A stretch of DNA of 64,000 nt from Bacteroidota bacterium (GTDB lineage Bacteria; Bacteroidota; Bacteroidia; Bacteroidales; VadinHA17): assembly GCA_016718875.1 (NCBI GenBank), contig JADKBL010000012.1:31716-95715 (forward strand), read 5' to 3'. The notes under the pieces were generated by a model. That model was not told where the DNA came from. It saw only the letters and a program-made list of their open reading frames with translations, and ran no database searches. Position numbers and translations under genes: made by a program. Within the stretch, counting starts at the first letter, position 1. The number at the start of each line of letters is the position of its first letter. Of this stretch, positions 34,579-41,509 are shown one piece after another.

Positions 34579-36066
34579 TCAGCCGGCCCACCCCTCCTTG
34601 TCCAGGTTCCTGTAGTTAATTGCCTCAGAAATATGTTCTGCAAGAATATGGTCAGACCCGTCAAGATCAGCAATTGTACGGGCAACTTTCAGAATTCTGT
34701 CATAAGCTCTTGCAGAGAGTCCCCTGACCTCCATGGCAGTCTTAAGCAAACGGCCTCCTGCTTCATCAAGCTGACAATATCGTCTTTGCATTGATGAAGT
34801 CATCTGGGCATTCGAGTAGACACCTTTTACTGACTCAAACCGCTTTGCCTGTATTGCCCTTGCTTTCATTACCCTCTCCCTAACCGATGAGGAGCCTTCT
34901 GTTTTTCCTGTATTTGAAAGCTTGTCATAATTCACCGGAACAACTTCAATATGAATATCTATCCTGTCCAGTAGTGGTCCGGATATTCTGTTCAGATATT
35001 TCTGCACCATTCCCGGAGAGCACATGCACTCTTTTTCCGGATGGTTATGGAATCCGCATGGACATGGATTCATTGAGGCGACCAGCATAAAACTTGCCGG
35101 ATAATCTACCGTGGATTTTGCCCTTGATATTGTTATGACCCTGTCCTCAAGGGGCTGCCGCATTACCTCAAGGACGGTTCTTTTAAATTCAGGAAGCTCA
35201 TCAAGGAACAATACGCCATTGTGGGCAAGGGAGATCTCCCCCGGCTGAGGGAATGTTCCCCCTCCTACAAGTGCGACATCAGAGATAGTGTGATGCGGGC
35301 TTCTGAATGGACGGTGAGTCATAAGTGCAGTATTGTTATCAATTTTACCGGCAACAGAATGAATTTTTGTTGTCTCCAGGGCCTCGTCAAGTGTCAGTGG
35401 AGGAATTATTGTTGAGAGACGTTTTGCCAGCATTGTTTTACCTGCACCTGGCGGACCTATCATAATAATATTATGTCCACCCGCAGCTGCAACCTCCAGT
35501 GCACGTTTTACATTTTCCTGTCCCTGTACATCGGAAAAATCGAATTCATACCTGTTTGCCTCAGAATTGAATATCTCAACAAGGTCAACCCTTACAGGCT
35601 CAAACTTTCTTGTGCCATTGAAGAAATCAACAACATCACCAAGAGTGTCCAGTCCGTAAACATCAAGTCCGCCGACAACAGCTGCCTCTCTTGCATTTTT
35701 TGCCGGGACTATCACTCCTTTGAATCCCTCATCCCGCGCACGCATGGCAATTGGAAGAACACCTTTTACAGGTTTAAGGCTGCCATCGAGTGAAAGCTCA
35801 CCTATTATAATATAGTAATGTATTTCTGAACTGCTGACTTTTTCATCTGCAGCAAGTATGCCTAGTGCCAGAGGAAGATCATAAGATGCTCCTTCCTTCC
35901 GGATATCTGCAGGGGCCATATTTATTACAACCTGCTTACCGGGCCAGTGAAGATCGAGAGCCCTCAGGGCTGATTCAATTCTCTGCTGGCTTTCTTTTAC
36001 GGCAACATCGGGTAGTCCGACAAGAAAGAAACGTACCCCACGTGATACGTTTACCTCAATAGTAAT
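34579..36066 (-). CDS. comM: YifB/ComM family AAA+ ATPase, N-terminus damaged
   Basis: ComM/YifB is a Mg-chelatase-like AAA+ helicase that promotes branch migration in natural transformation. The sequence is intact from TIEVNVSRGVRFFLVGLPD onward, with the Walker A GPPGAGKTMLAKR, the Walker B NGVLFLDELPEF, the Cys cluster PCPCGFHNHPEKECMC and the usual C-terminus. About 16 N-terminal residues are missing. The frame upstream is open only to a stop at 36112-36114, has no ATG, GTG or TTG, and reads into a purine-rich repeat (36071-36090). The first internal ATG (35919) would remove about 50 more conserved residues. So either the start has been replaced or the consensus is wrong here. The 3' end borders the G/C tract. 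Confidence 0.85.
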   Translation of the reverse strand: MTIEVNVSRGVRFFLVGLPDVAVKESQQRIESALRALDLHWPGKQVVINMAPADIRKEGASYDLPLALGILAADEKVSSSEIHYYIIIGELSLDGSLKPVKGVLPIAMRARDEGFKGVIVPAKNAREAAVVGGLDVYGLDTLGDVVDFFNGTRKFEPVRVDLVEIFNSEANRYEFDFSDVQGQENVKRALEVAAAGGHNIIMIGPPGAGKTMLAKRLSTIIPPLTLDEALETTKIHSVAGKIDNNTALMTHRPFRSPHHTISDVALVGGGTFPQPGEISLAHNGVLFLDELPEFKRTVLEVMRQPLEDRVITISRAKSTVDYPASFMLVASMNPCPCGFHNHPEKECMCSPGMVQKYLNRISGPLLDRIDIHIEVVPVNYDKLSNTGKTEGSSSVRERVMKARAIQAKRFESVKGVYSNAQMTSSMQRRYCQLDEAGGRLLKTAMEVRGLSARAYDRILKVARTIADLDGSDHILAEHISEAINYRNLDKEGWAG

Positions 36067-36070
36067 AGAA

Positions 36071-36090
36071 AAGGTGAGGGGGAGAAATGG
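36071..36090. repeat. Purine-rich GGTGAGGGGGAGAAA repeat at the comM 5' end
   Basis: AAGGTGAGGGGGAGAAATGG resembles the purine-rich spacer at 47322-47363 in the efflux operon. It replaces the expected first codons of comM. Confidence 0.5.
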
Positions 36091-36126
36091 TGAATAGGTG
36101 ATTAAGACAGCTTACATGATGAAAAA

Positions 36127-36756
36127 TTATCTTCCTGCAAATGAAGATGTAAGGGATATTCCTATTACTCTGTTATTCAGCTCGGTATCATCAGAATCAT
36201 CAGGATATAAGTTTGCCAGGCCATACCCGTACCTGGCTGAAATGAGAAAGCCTTTTATTTTAATTCCTGCTCCAAGGTTTATTCCGAAATCCATTAGTCT
36301 GAGATCTTTGCTGTCGCCCGACCCATAAAATATATCCGTTGCGGCTCCTCCTGATTCAATTTTGTTCCCTCCAACCCCGCATGAGAAATAAGTACCTGCA
36401 ATAAGTGCAACACTAAAAGCATTAGTTCCCAAATCGAGTTCCAGGTTAAGAGGTATTTCAAGATAAATTGGCGAGATTGACATATTAACAGAATCGATAA
36501 GATATGACGAGCCTTTTGAAGTAAACATCACACCCGGCTGGAAAGAAAAATGATCAACTATTGTCAGGGGCAGAAGCAAGCCGAAATGAATTCCTGTGGA
36601 TCCTTCAGTATCAACTGACTGATTCTTTACATGCATTTCCATTGTTGAAAAATTAAATCCGACAATCTGGCTTGCAGTTATCTGAGCATTTATTATTAAT
36701 GAAGATGCTGAGAAGATTATCACCAGTATTGAAATCTGCATTGCTCTCCTGCTCAT
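36127..36756 (-). CDS. Small outer membrane beta-barrel protein (porin-family, PorT-like)
   Basis: This is a predicted 8-stranded outer membrane barrel of about 210 aa. The start at 36756 (MSRRAMQISILVIIF) gives a clean signal peptide ending IINAQ. An ATG at 36792 is also possible, but the one at 36831 lies upstream of the likely transcription start (promoter at 36814-36844). The barrel shows alternating strands: GIHFGLLLPLTIVDHFSFQPG, YLEIPLNLELDLG, GINLGAGIKIKGFLISARYGYGL and the C-terminal RVIGISLTSSF. It was not recognised more precisely. It lies 60 bases downstream of the comM 5' region, on the same strand. Confidence 0.75.
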   Translation of the reverse strand: MSRRAMQISILVIIFSASSLIINAQITASQIVGFNFSTMEMHVKNQSVDTEGSTGIHFGLLLPLTIVDHFSFQPGVMFTSKGSSYLIDSVNMSISPIYLEIPLNLELDLGTNAFSVALIAGTYFSCGVGGNKIESGGAATDIFYGSGDSKDLRLMDFGINLGAGIKIKGFLISARYGYGLANLYPDDSDDTELNNRVIGISLTSSFAGR

Positions 36757-36813
36757 ATAACCTGCTATTAATAAATATTCTGCATTTTTCATATCCTGGA
36801 TTCTATTCTGTAT

Positions 36814-36844
36814 CAAAGTTACACTATTCATAAGCCTGAATCAA
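36814..36844 (-). promoter_or_regulatory. Promoter of the outer membrane barrel gene
   Basis: On the minus strand, TTG (36844-36842), 20 bases, then TAACTTTG (36821-36814). Predicted transcription start near 36807, which rules out the ATG at 36831 and favours 36792 or 36756. It is back to back with the ncRNA promoter. Confidence 0.5.
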
Positions 36845-36850
36845 TTATTC

Positions 36851-36883
36851 TTGTGATTTTATCCGGAACATTTTATATATTTG
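36851..36883 (+). promoter_or_regulatory. Promoter of the candidate ncRNA
   Basis: TTG at 36851-36853 and TATATTTG at 36876-36883 (22-base spacer). Transcription would begin at about 36889, exactly at the first base of the closing stem of the RNA structure. Confidence 0.55.
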
Positions 36884-36888
36884 TATAG

Positions 36889-36993
36889 GCAGCATTTCCT
36901 TCTTATTACTATTAAACATAGTAATGCATTGCAGCGAGACATTATCCTTATAGCACGAGGAGCTTATCAATCAGGAAATGCTGCTTTTTCTTT
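36889..36993 (+). ncRNA. Candidate structured small RNA (~105 nt) with its own promoter and terminator
   Basis: A perfect 12-bp closing stem pairs GCAGCATTTCCT (36889-36900) with AGGAAATGCTGC (36973-36984), and TTTTTCTTT follows at once, as in an intrinsic terminator. Inside is a perfect 8-bp hairpin ATTACTAT/ATAGTAAT (36905-36912, 36918-36925, loop TAAAC), then about 47 unpaired or weakly paired bases including AGCACGAGGAGCT. A Bacteroidota promoter ends just upstream. No reading frame fits. It could be an independent sRNA or a leader of the siaC-like gene at 37091; the terminator and 100-bp gap favour independence. I do not recognise it as a known RNA family. Confidence 0.55.
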
Positions 36994-37090
36994 ATAAAAT
37001 ATCCATTAAGGGGAGTTTATACGGATGATTTTTAGTATATTAGCATTTTACATTGTGATTATTTAGTTACATAATTATAATTAGCTGATA

Positions 37091-37479
37091 ATGGAGAAGG
37101 TTCATATTTTGCCAACGACCAAGACTCCTGAGATTCTGCTTAATCCAACCGGCCTTATTAAAATTAAGGGAAGGATGATTGACGAAAGCAGATCAGGTGT
37201 TCCGGAACAGCTGACCAGGTGGATTGACGATTATATCCTTAATACTGCAGACTCAACAGAGGTTGTTATAGCACTGGAATTTCTGAACAGCTTCAATACC
37301 CTGATACTTACATCAATTCTAAAAAAATAGCACAACTGATGCAGGTCAGAAAAAAACTTGCAATACGCTGGTATTATGAAGAAGATGATGTGGATATTTA
37401 TGACAGAGGGGCTTATATAGCAACTGTTATAGGTGTTCCGATTGAATTTATCATGGTAAATGATGTCTCTGAATGCTGA
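37091..37479 (+). pseudogene. SiaC-like regulatory phosphoprotein (DUF1987), frame broken once
   Basis: SiaC family proteins are small partner-switch regulators phosphorylated by SiaB kinases. The first frame (37091-37327) reads the N-terminal strands and ALEFLNSFNTLILTSILKK. The rest is in the next frame: RWYYEEDDVDIYDRGAY and IGVPIEFIMV, the characteristic C-terminal half. The frames join if the A7 run at 37321-37327 is extended by one A (ILKKIAQLMQ). Restored length is about 129 aa, normal for the family. This is the same kind of homopolymer break as in lpxH and amzA. It lies 100 bases after the ncRNA candidate and faces glnK across a hairpin. Confidence 0.8.
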
Positions 37480-37518
37480 TAATTCAGGTTTAAAAGTATC
37501 GATTTCTATAAAAAAATA

Positions 37519-37543
37519 AGCCCGGAATAACCAGTTCCGGGCT
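37519..37543. terminator. Bidirectional terminator between the siaC-like gene and glnK
   Basis: Perfect 9-bp stem AGCCCGGAA / TTCCGGGCT with a 7-base loop. On the minus strand it is followed by TTATTTTTTT, fitting the end of the P-II gene. Confidence 0.85.
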
Positions 37544-37567
37544 AGTAACTATAAAACTAAACCTGAC

Positions 37568-37912
37568 TTATATTGCTTTACCTCCTCTTTCTCCGGTACG
37601 AATACGAATGCATTCCTCCAGAGGAGTTATAAATATCTTTCCATCACCGACTGATCCATTGCCATTGGTTCGGGCAGATCTTAGTATAGCATCAATTGTT
37701 ATATCAACAAATGCTTCATTTACAGCTATTTCGATCTTTATTTTTGGAATAAGGTCCGGAACAATTCTCTGACCTCTGTACATTTCCTCAATCCGTTGCT
37801 GCCCATGTCCGGATACCCGGCTAACTGTAATCCTTGTAATCTCAGCCTGTATAAGCGCTTCACGTACCTTGTCAAGCTGTACCTCCCGGATAATTGCTGT
37901 TATAAGTTTCAT
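37568..37912 (-). CDS. glnK: P-II nitrogen regulatory protein (GlnK-type)
   Basis: P-II proteins sense 2-oxoglutarate and energy charge and block AmtB at high nitrogen. The 114-aa protein has MKLITAIIREVQLDKVREAL at the start and the B-loop GSVGDGKIFI. The T-loop reads EEMYRGQRIVPDL: Tyr45 (equivalent to Tyr46) is kept, but the uridylylated Tyr51 position is Ile50. Control by uridylylation is therefore not expected. It lies 25 bases after amtB in the same operon. Confidence 0.95.
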   Translation of the reverse strand: MKLITAIIREVQLDKVREALIQAEITRITVSRVSGHGQQRIEEMYRGQRIVPDLIPKIKIEIAVNEAFVDITIDAILRSARTNGNGSVGDGKIFITPLEECIRIRTGERGGKAI

Positions 37913-37937
37913 CTTTTTGCGTTATAAGGTTTCAATA

Positions 37938-39269
37938 TTAATTCGGGTTCAGCATTCCATAACCTCTTTCGCCATGGTATGCACGGTCGAGTCCTGCCAT
38001 CTCATCATCTTCTGATGATTTGAATTTTACAAACTTGTTAAGAACAAAGATTATTACAAGTGTCATAAGTGCGGAATAGGCAATTGCAATGGCAACAGCC
38101 ATAGCCTGAACTCCAAGCTGATTTAAAATCGTCCATGAACCGGCTGCTGCTGCAGCTTCGGCCATCCAGGAGGGTCTGATAAAGAATACGAGGAGAATTG
38201 CTCCTGTGATTCCGCCAATACCATGTATTCCAAATGCATCGAGTGAATCATCATACCCAAGCTTGTTTTTCAGCATTATTGCAGAATAACATACTATTGC
38301 AGCTATAACTCCCAAAGCAAATGCTCCGTAAGGCTGAACAACTCCGGCTGCAGGTGTAACTGCTACCAGGCCTGCGAGGATACCGCTGGCAAATCCGAGA
38401 GCAGTGGCTTTTCCCTGGTGCATACTTTCAATAATCACCCAAGACAGGGCTCCGGCAGCTGCTGCTACCTGTGTTGCAGTAAGAGCCTGTGCTGTACTCA
38501 ATCCTGATGAGATGCTGCTTCCGGCATTAAATCCAAACCAGCCTACCCATAGAAGACCTGCTCCAAGCATTGTTATGACGAGGTTATTAGGACGTATCAC
38601 CTGATAAGGATATCCCCGACGCGATCCAAGAAATAATGCAGCAACAAGTCCGCTGACTCCGGCCGAGATATGCACTACAGTACCTCCTGCAAAGTCAATT
38701 GCTCCTTTTGCTCCAAGATTGAACAGGAATCCATCGGAGGCCCAAACCCAGTGACACAGGGGGTTGTATACAAGAAGACTCCATACAGTTATAAAAATAC
38801 AATAAGCCTTAAATGAAACTCTTTCTGCAAATGCTCCTGCAATAAGTGCCGGAGTGATTATTGCAAACTTACCCTGGAACATTGAAAAAACATACTCAGG
38901 AATACCGGCTTCCATTATATTTGTATCAATCCCTTTCAGAAAAAAATAGTCATTGTTCCAGCCGAACCATCCACCAAGAATGCTTTTTCCGAAACTCATG
39001 CTATAACCTACAACAACCCACAAAACGCTTATTATACCCATTGCCACAAAACTGTGCATAATTGTCCCAAGAACATTTTTGGTTCTGACCAGACCGCCAT
39101 AAAACATTGCAAGACCTGGTATCATAAGTAAGACAAGGGTTGTTGAAGTAAGCATCCATGCAGTTGCACCTGAGTCAATCGCAACCCCGTCTGCAGCATT
39201 TAGTCCTGAAAATCCGATAAATAAAAACATCACGATTGCCAGGACTCTTTTCCTCTTTGGTTTCTTCAT
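37938..39269 (-). CDS. amtB: Ammonium transporter AmtB
   Basis: This is an inner-membrane ammonium channel of 443 aa with a signal-like N-terminal helix (residues about 7-25) and eleven further helices. Conserved features include AGIPEYVFSMFQGKFAIITPAL, the DFAGGTVVHISAGVSGL region with the first pore His, and FGIHGIGGITGAIL with the second pore His. The C-terminal region LDRAYHGERGYGM matches the tail that contacts P-II. It is transcribed with glnK. The upstream 250 bases carry a promoter overlapped by repeated dyad motifs. Confidence 0.97.
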   Translation of the reverse strand: MKKPKRKRVLAIVMFLFIGFSGLNAADGVAIDSGATAWMLTSTTLVLLMIPGLAMFYGGLVRTKNVLGTIMHSFVAMGIISVLWVVVGYSMSFGKSILGGWFGWNNDYFFLKGIDTNIMEAGIPEYVFSMFQGKFAIITPALIAGAFAERVSFKAYCIFITVWSLLVYNPLCHWVWASDGFLFNLGAKGAIDFAGGTVVHISAGVSGLVAALFLGSRRGYPYQVIRPNNLVITMLGAGLLWVGWFGFNAGSSISSGLSTAQALTATQVAAAAGALSWVIIESMHQGKATALGFASGILAGLVAVTPAAGVVQPYGAFALGVIAAIVCYSAIMLKNKLGYDDSLDAFGIHGIGGITGAILLVFFIRPSWMAEAAAAAGSWTILNQLGVQAMAVAIAIAYSALMTLVIIFVLNKFVKFKSSEDDEMAGLDRAYHGERGYGMLNPN

Positions 39270-39357
39270 AGCTAAAACTTTTTAATTTCTTAATATCTGT
39301 TAATCCAGATTCAACTGTCAAAATAAATACAGAGAACAAAAATTATTTCTTTCGTGA

Positions 39358-39388
39358 CAAACATAACTGTTTTTTAGGGTATTTTCAA
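39358..39388 (-). promoter_or_regulatory. amtB promoter
   Basis: On the minus strand, TTG (39388-39386), 20 bases, then TATGTTTG (39365-39358). One copy of the dyad motif lies between the two boxes, and two more lie upstream, as expected for transcriptional control. Confidence 0.5.
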
Positions 39389-39490
39389 TTATTTATGCTA
39401 TTTTTTATGTTTATACCCTATTTTTTATGGGGGTATATTATGTTTTTGCTCTTTTTTTCCGTCTTATTGCCTGCTTTTTAGGGGTATATG
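39365..39490. promoter_or_regulatory. Repeated dyad motifs upstream of amtB
   Basis: The ~280-bp gap (39270-39550) between amtB and the porin gene holds several copies of one motif, consensus TATACCCTGCTTTTTAGGGGTATA: 39365-39382 (TTTTTTAGGGTATT, half copy), about 39394-39412 (weak), 39412-39440 (TATACCCTATTTTTTATGGGGGTATA, best dyad) and 39468-39490 (GCCTGCTTTTTAGGGGTATA). The CCCT and AGGG half-sites are inverted around an AT spacer. This looks like an operator cluster, probably for nitrogen control. The regulator is unknown. Confidence 0.55.
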
Positions 39491-39550
39491 TACATATTTA
39501 TATTTTTTATTATCAATACTTATATTTTCAGTCAGAGGGAGAAAATCGTA

Positions 39551-40243
39551 TCAGAACGAAAATCCAATAACAATAAACATCTGTTCCTTTTCAGGGTTTA
39601 ATATTACATGACCTGTGACAGGAACTAAAAATGTTTCAGATATTTTTTATTGTTTGATTGCACCAAGCCCTAAATTACATATGGCAAATTTATCCTCACC
39701 TGTATCCGGATCATAAGTATGCCAACCATCCCCTGCTCCGAGAAAAAGAGTAAAATTACTGAATGTATATCCGGCCTGAAAGTATTTATCCCCGCCCCGT
39801 GATCCTGCACCGCCTGCCTCATTAAGTATAAAGTTGCCTGCAAAGCTGAATCCTGCCTTCACAAAGCCTGCATTGAACTCATAAGCATGACTTCCTGTTG
39901 CATTGGAATAATCGAAGTAATCAAGGCCGGAATAATAATAGTCAGTTATACCTGCGCTGAATCCGGCCGGAAGAGCCACACTGAAATACAGGTCAGCTTC
40001 CTGAAACCCGTTAAAATCTGTTGAAGCCCATGCTCCTGCTGTCAGCATTTTCCCTGAATACTTGACTGATGGCTGAATTACAGGGCCAGTCCCGTATTTT
40101 GTTCCTCTCCATATATAATTACTGTAAAAATCAGCTCCGGCACCAAATTTTGAGACTGATTCTAGCTGGGAAAATGCATAATCAAAAGATACAGAAGTCC
40201 AGCAGAATGAAAATGCCATCAATAATTTCAAATTAGCTTTCAT
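39551..40243 (-). pseudogene. TorF-family putative porin, interrupted by an in-frame stop
   Basis: This is a predicted outer membrane porin of the TorF/Gcw_chp family, which often accompanies amtB-glnK. The open part (39647-40243, 198 aa) has a signal peptide and the family motifs FYSNYIWRGTKYG, PVIQPSVKY and AICNLGLGAIKQ. It stops at TAA (39649-39647). In the same frame the family's last two strands follow: ISETFLVPVTGHVILNPEKE and FIVIGFSF, ending at a stop at 39551. Shifting one base between neighbouring T runs (39643-39651) would replace TAA by an Ile codon. So the stop is either a double homopolymer error or a recent nonsense change. Dyad motifs also lie upstream. Confidence 0.75.
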
Positions 40244-40298
40244 AGTTTAAGATTTTTGTGGTTAGGGAACTGACTGTTATTATATATATCTTTGCGAC

Positions 40299-40427
40299 TA
40301 TACCCTACTTTTTTTAGGGCATATTTCATTTTTACATTCTCTTTGATTTTATAACCTGCTTTTCAGGGGGGGGTATTCATATTATTTAAACCTGTTTTAT
40401 CATATAACCTGCTTGAAAGAGATATAG
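40299..40427. promoter_or_regulatory. Repeated dyad motifs upstream of the torF-like gene
   Basis: The 328-bp gap (40244-40571) holds three copies of the motif seen upstream of amtB: 40299-40326 (TATACCCTACTTTTTTTAGGGCATA), 40350-40377 (TATAACCTGCTTTTCAGGGGGGG) and 40403-40427 (TATAACCTGCTTGAAAG, degenerate). The rest of the gap holds only the hairpin at 40515-40550. The two genes thus appear to share one regulator. Confidence 0.55.
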
Positions 40428-40514
40428 TTCATTTTAAATCTTTTCTATACCAGCAATATGTATATTACTTAATAATACAAAAAAATGTTCATTAACTCCT
40501 GTGTACCATAATAC

Positions 40515-40550
40515 AAACAGGGCACAAAATCAAAATTCTGTGCCCTGTTT
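40515..40550 (-). terminator. Terminator of the GldL/GldM-like operon
   Basis: Perfect 12-bp stem AAACAGGGCACA / TGTGCCCTGTTT with a 12-base loop, 21 bases after the stop of the 40572-41498 gene on the minus strand. Confidence 0.8.
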
Positions 40551-40571
40551 TATAATCATTTAACGAATCTG

Positions 40572-41498
40572 CTATACCGGCCCTGTAACCTTTATAGTAT
40601 TCAGACTAGCTTCAAGACCGTCAAGATAAATCAGCACCCAGGCGTAAAAATCATTAAAGACCTGTTTAGACCACTCAGGATCATCCCCTCTGAAATTAAA
40701 TATCAAAGGTGCATTCTTAGCGAACAATTCGTATCCTGGAGTTACAGCCATAAGTTCGATCAACTCTTTGAGACCTTTCTGAAGCCTTTCAGCATATGGT
40801 TCACCTGAATCATCTAATGAATTAGCTGCAGTTCCTCTGAAATCAGGGCGGTCAATATTTCCCGGTTCATTTTTCCATTGCTCCCTTGTTTTACCATCAA
40901 CCTTTAAAATTAATGTCTGGCATTCATTGATTGTCCTGATGACTTCATCTATCTTGGTATTAATCGCTGATTCTTTCGTGTCTGAAGCAAAGGTTGTAAG
41001 AACCATCTCCTGTTTATTGTAACTCTGTGATAACCTGTAACTGTCAACCACCCTATCACTTGTGACATTCAGGGCGAGTAATCCTGTAAAAACAGAATTC
41101 AGTGCAAGCAAAAGGAGGACAAACACGGTATTGTAGATATTGAAATTTTTATCCTTTGATGTTACTGCAATAAATACAGGCAGAAATATCAAATATGGAA
41201 ATGGAAGCGCAATTGATAATAATGTACCGCCATATGGCCAATGTTGGAGTTTAAAGAGCATTGCAGTGAAAACAACAAAGCAGGTCACGTATGTAACAAT
41301 ATACAAAGTCAGATTCTTCATGCTTTCTGCGGACCTGAAATGATTAATGAGTGCAAGCGGTAGAAAAAGCAAAATAAGGGAAGCCAAGCCTGCTGTCAGC
41401 ATCACACCAGCTCCGGGAAAATGATTTACCTTAAAAATTGCTCCTGCAAATACTATAGCTACTGTAGCCACACCTATTGTATATATCTTTTGTTTCAT
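40572..41498 (-). CDS. Membrane protein with two GldL-like hairpins and a GldM-like segment
   Basis: This 308-aa protein has five predicted transmembrane helices. Two helix-hairpins carry a GldL-like motif: IFKVNHFPGAG (21-31) and LFKLQHWPYGG (81-91). A fifth helix ends in GLLALNVTSDRVVDSY (about 139-154), which resembles the N-terminal anchor of GldM (LLALNVS...). About 150 residues then follow outside the cytoplasm, with no known domain seen. The Glu expected in the second GldL helix of the motor is absent; hydrophobic residues replace it. It is the last gene of the PadR operon (11-base spacer). Function unknown. Confidence 0.65.
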   Translation of the reverse strand: MKQKIYTIGVATVAIVFAGAIFKVNHFPGAGVMLTAGLASLILLFLPLALINHFRSAESMKNLTLYIVTYVTCFVVFTAMLFKLQHWPYGGTLLSIALPFPYLIFLPVFIAVTSKDKNFNIYNTVFVLLLLALNSVFTGLLALNVTSDRVVDSYRLSQSYNKQEMVLTTFASDTKESAINTKIDEVIRTINECQTLILKVDGKTREQWKNEPGNIDRPDFRGTAANSLDDSGEPYAERLQKGLKELIELMAVTPGYELFAKNAPLIFNFRGDDPEWSKQVFNDFYAWVLIYLDGLEASLNTIKVTGPV

Positions 41499-41509
41499 GA
41501 TATCACGAA

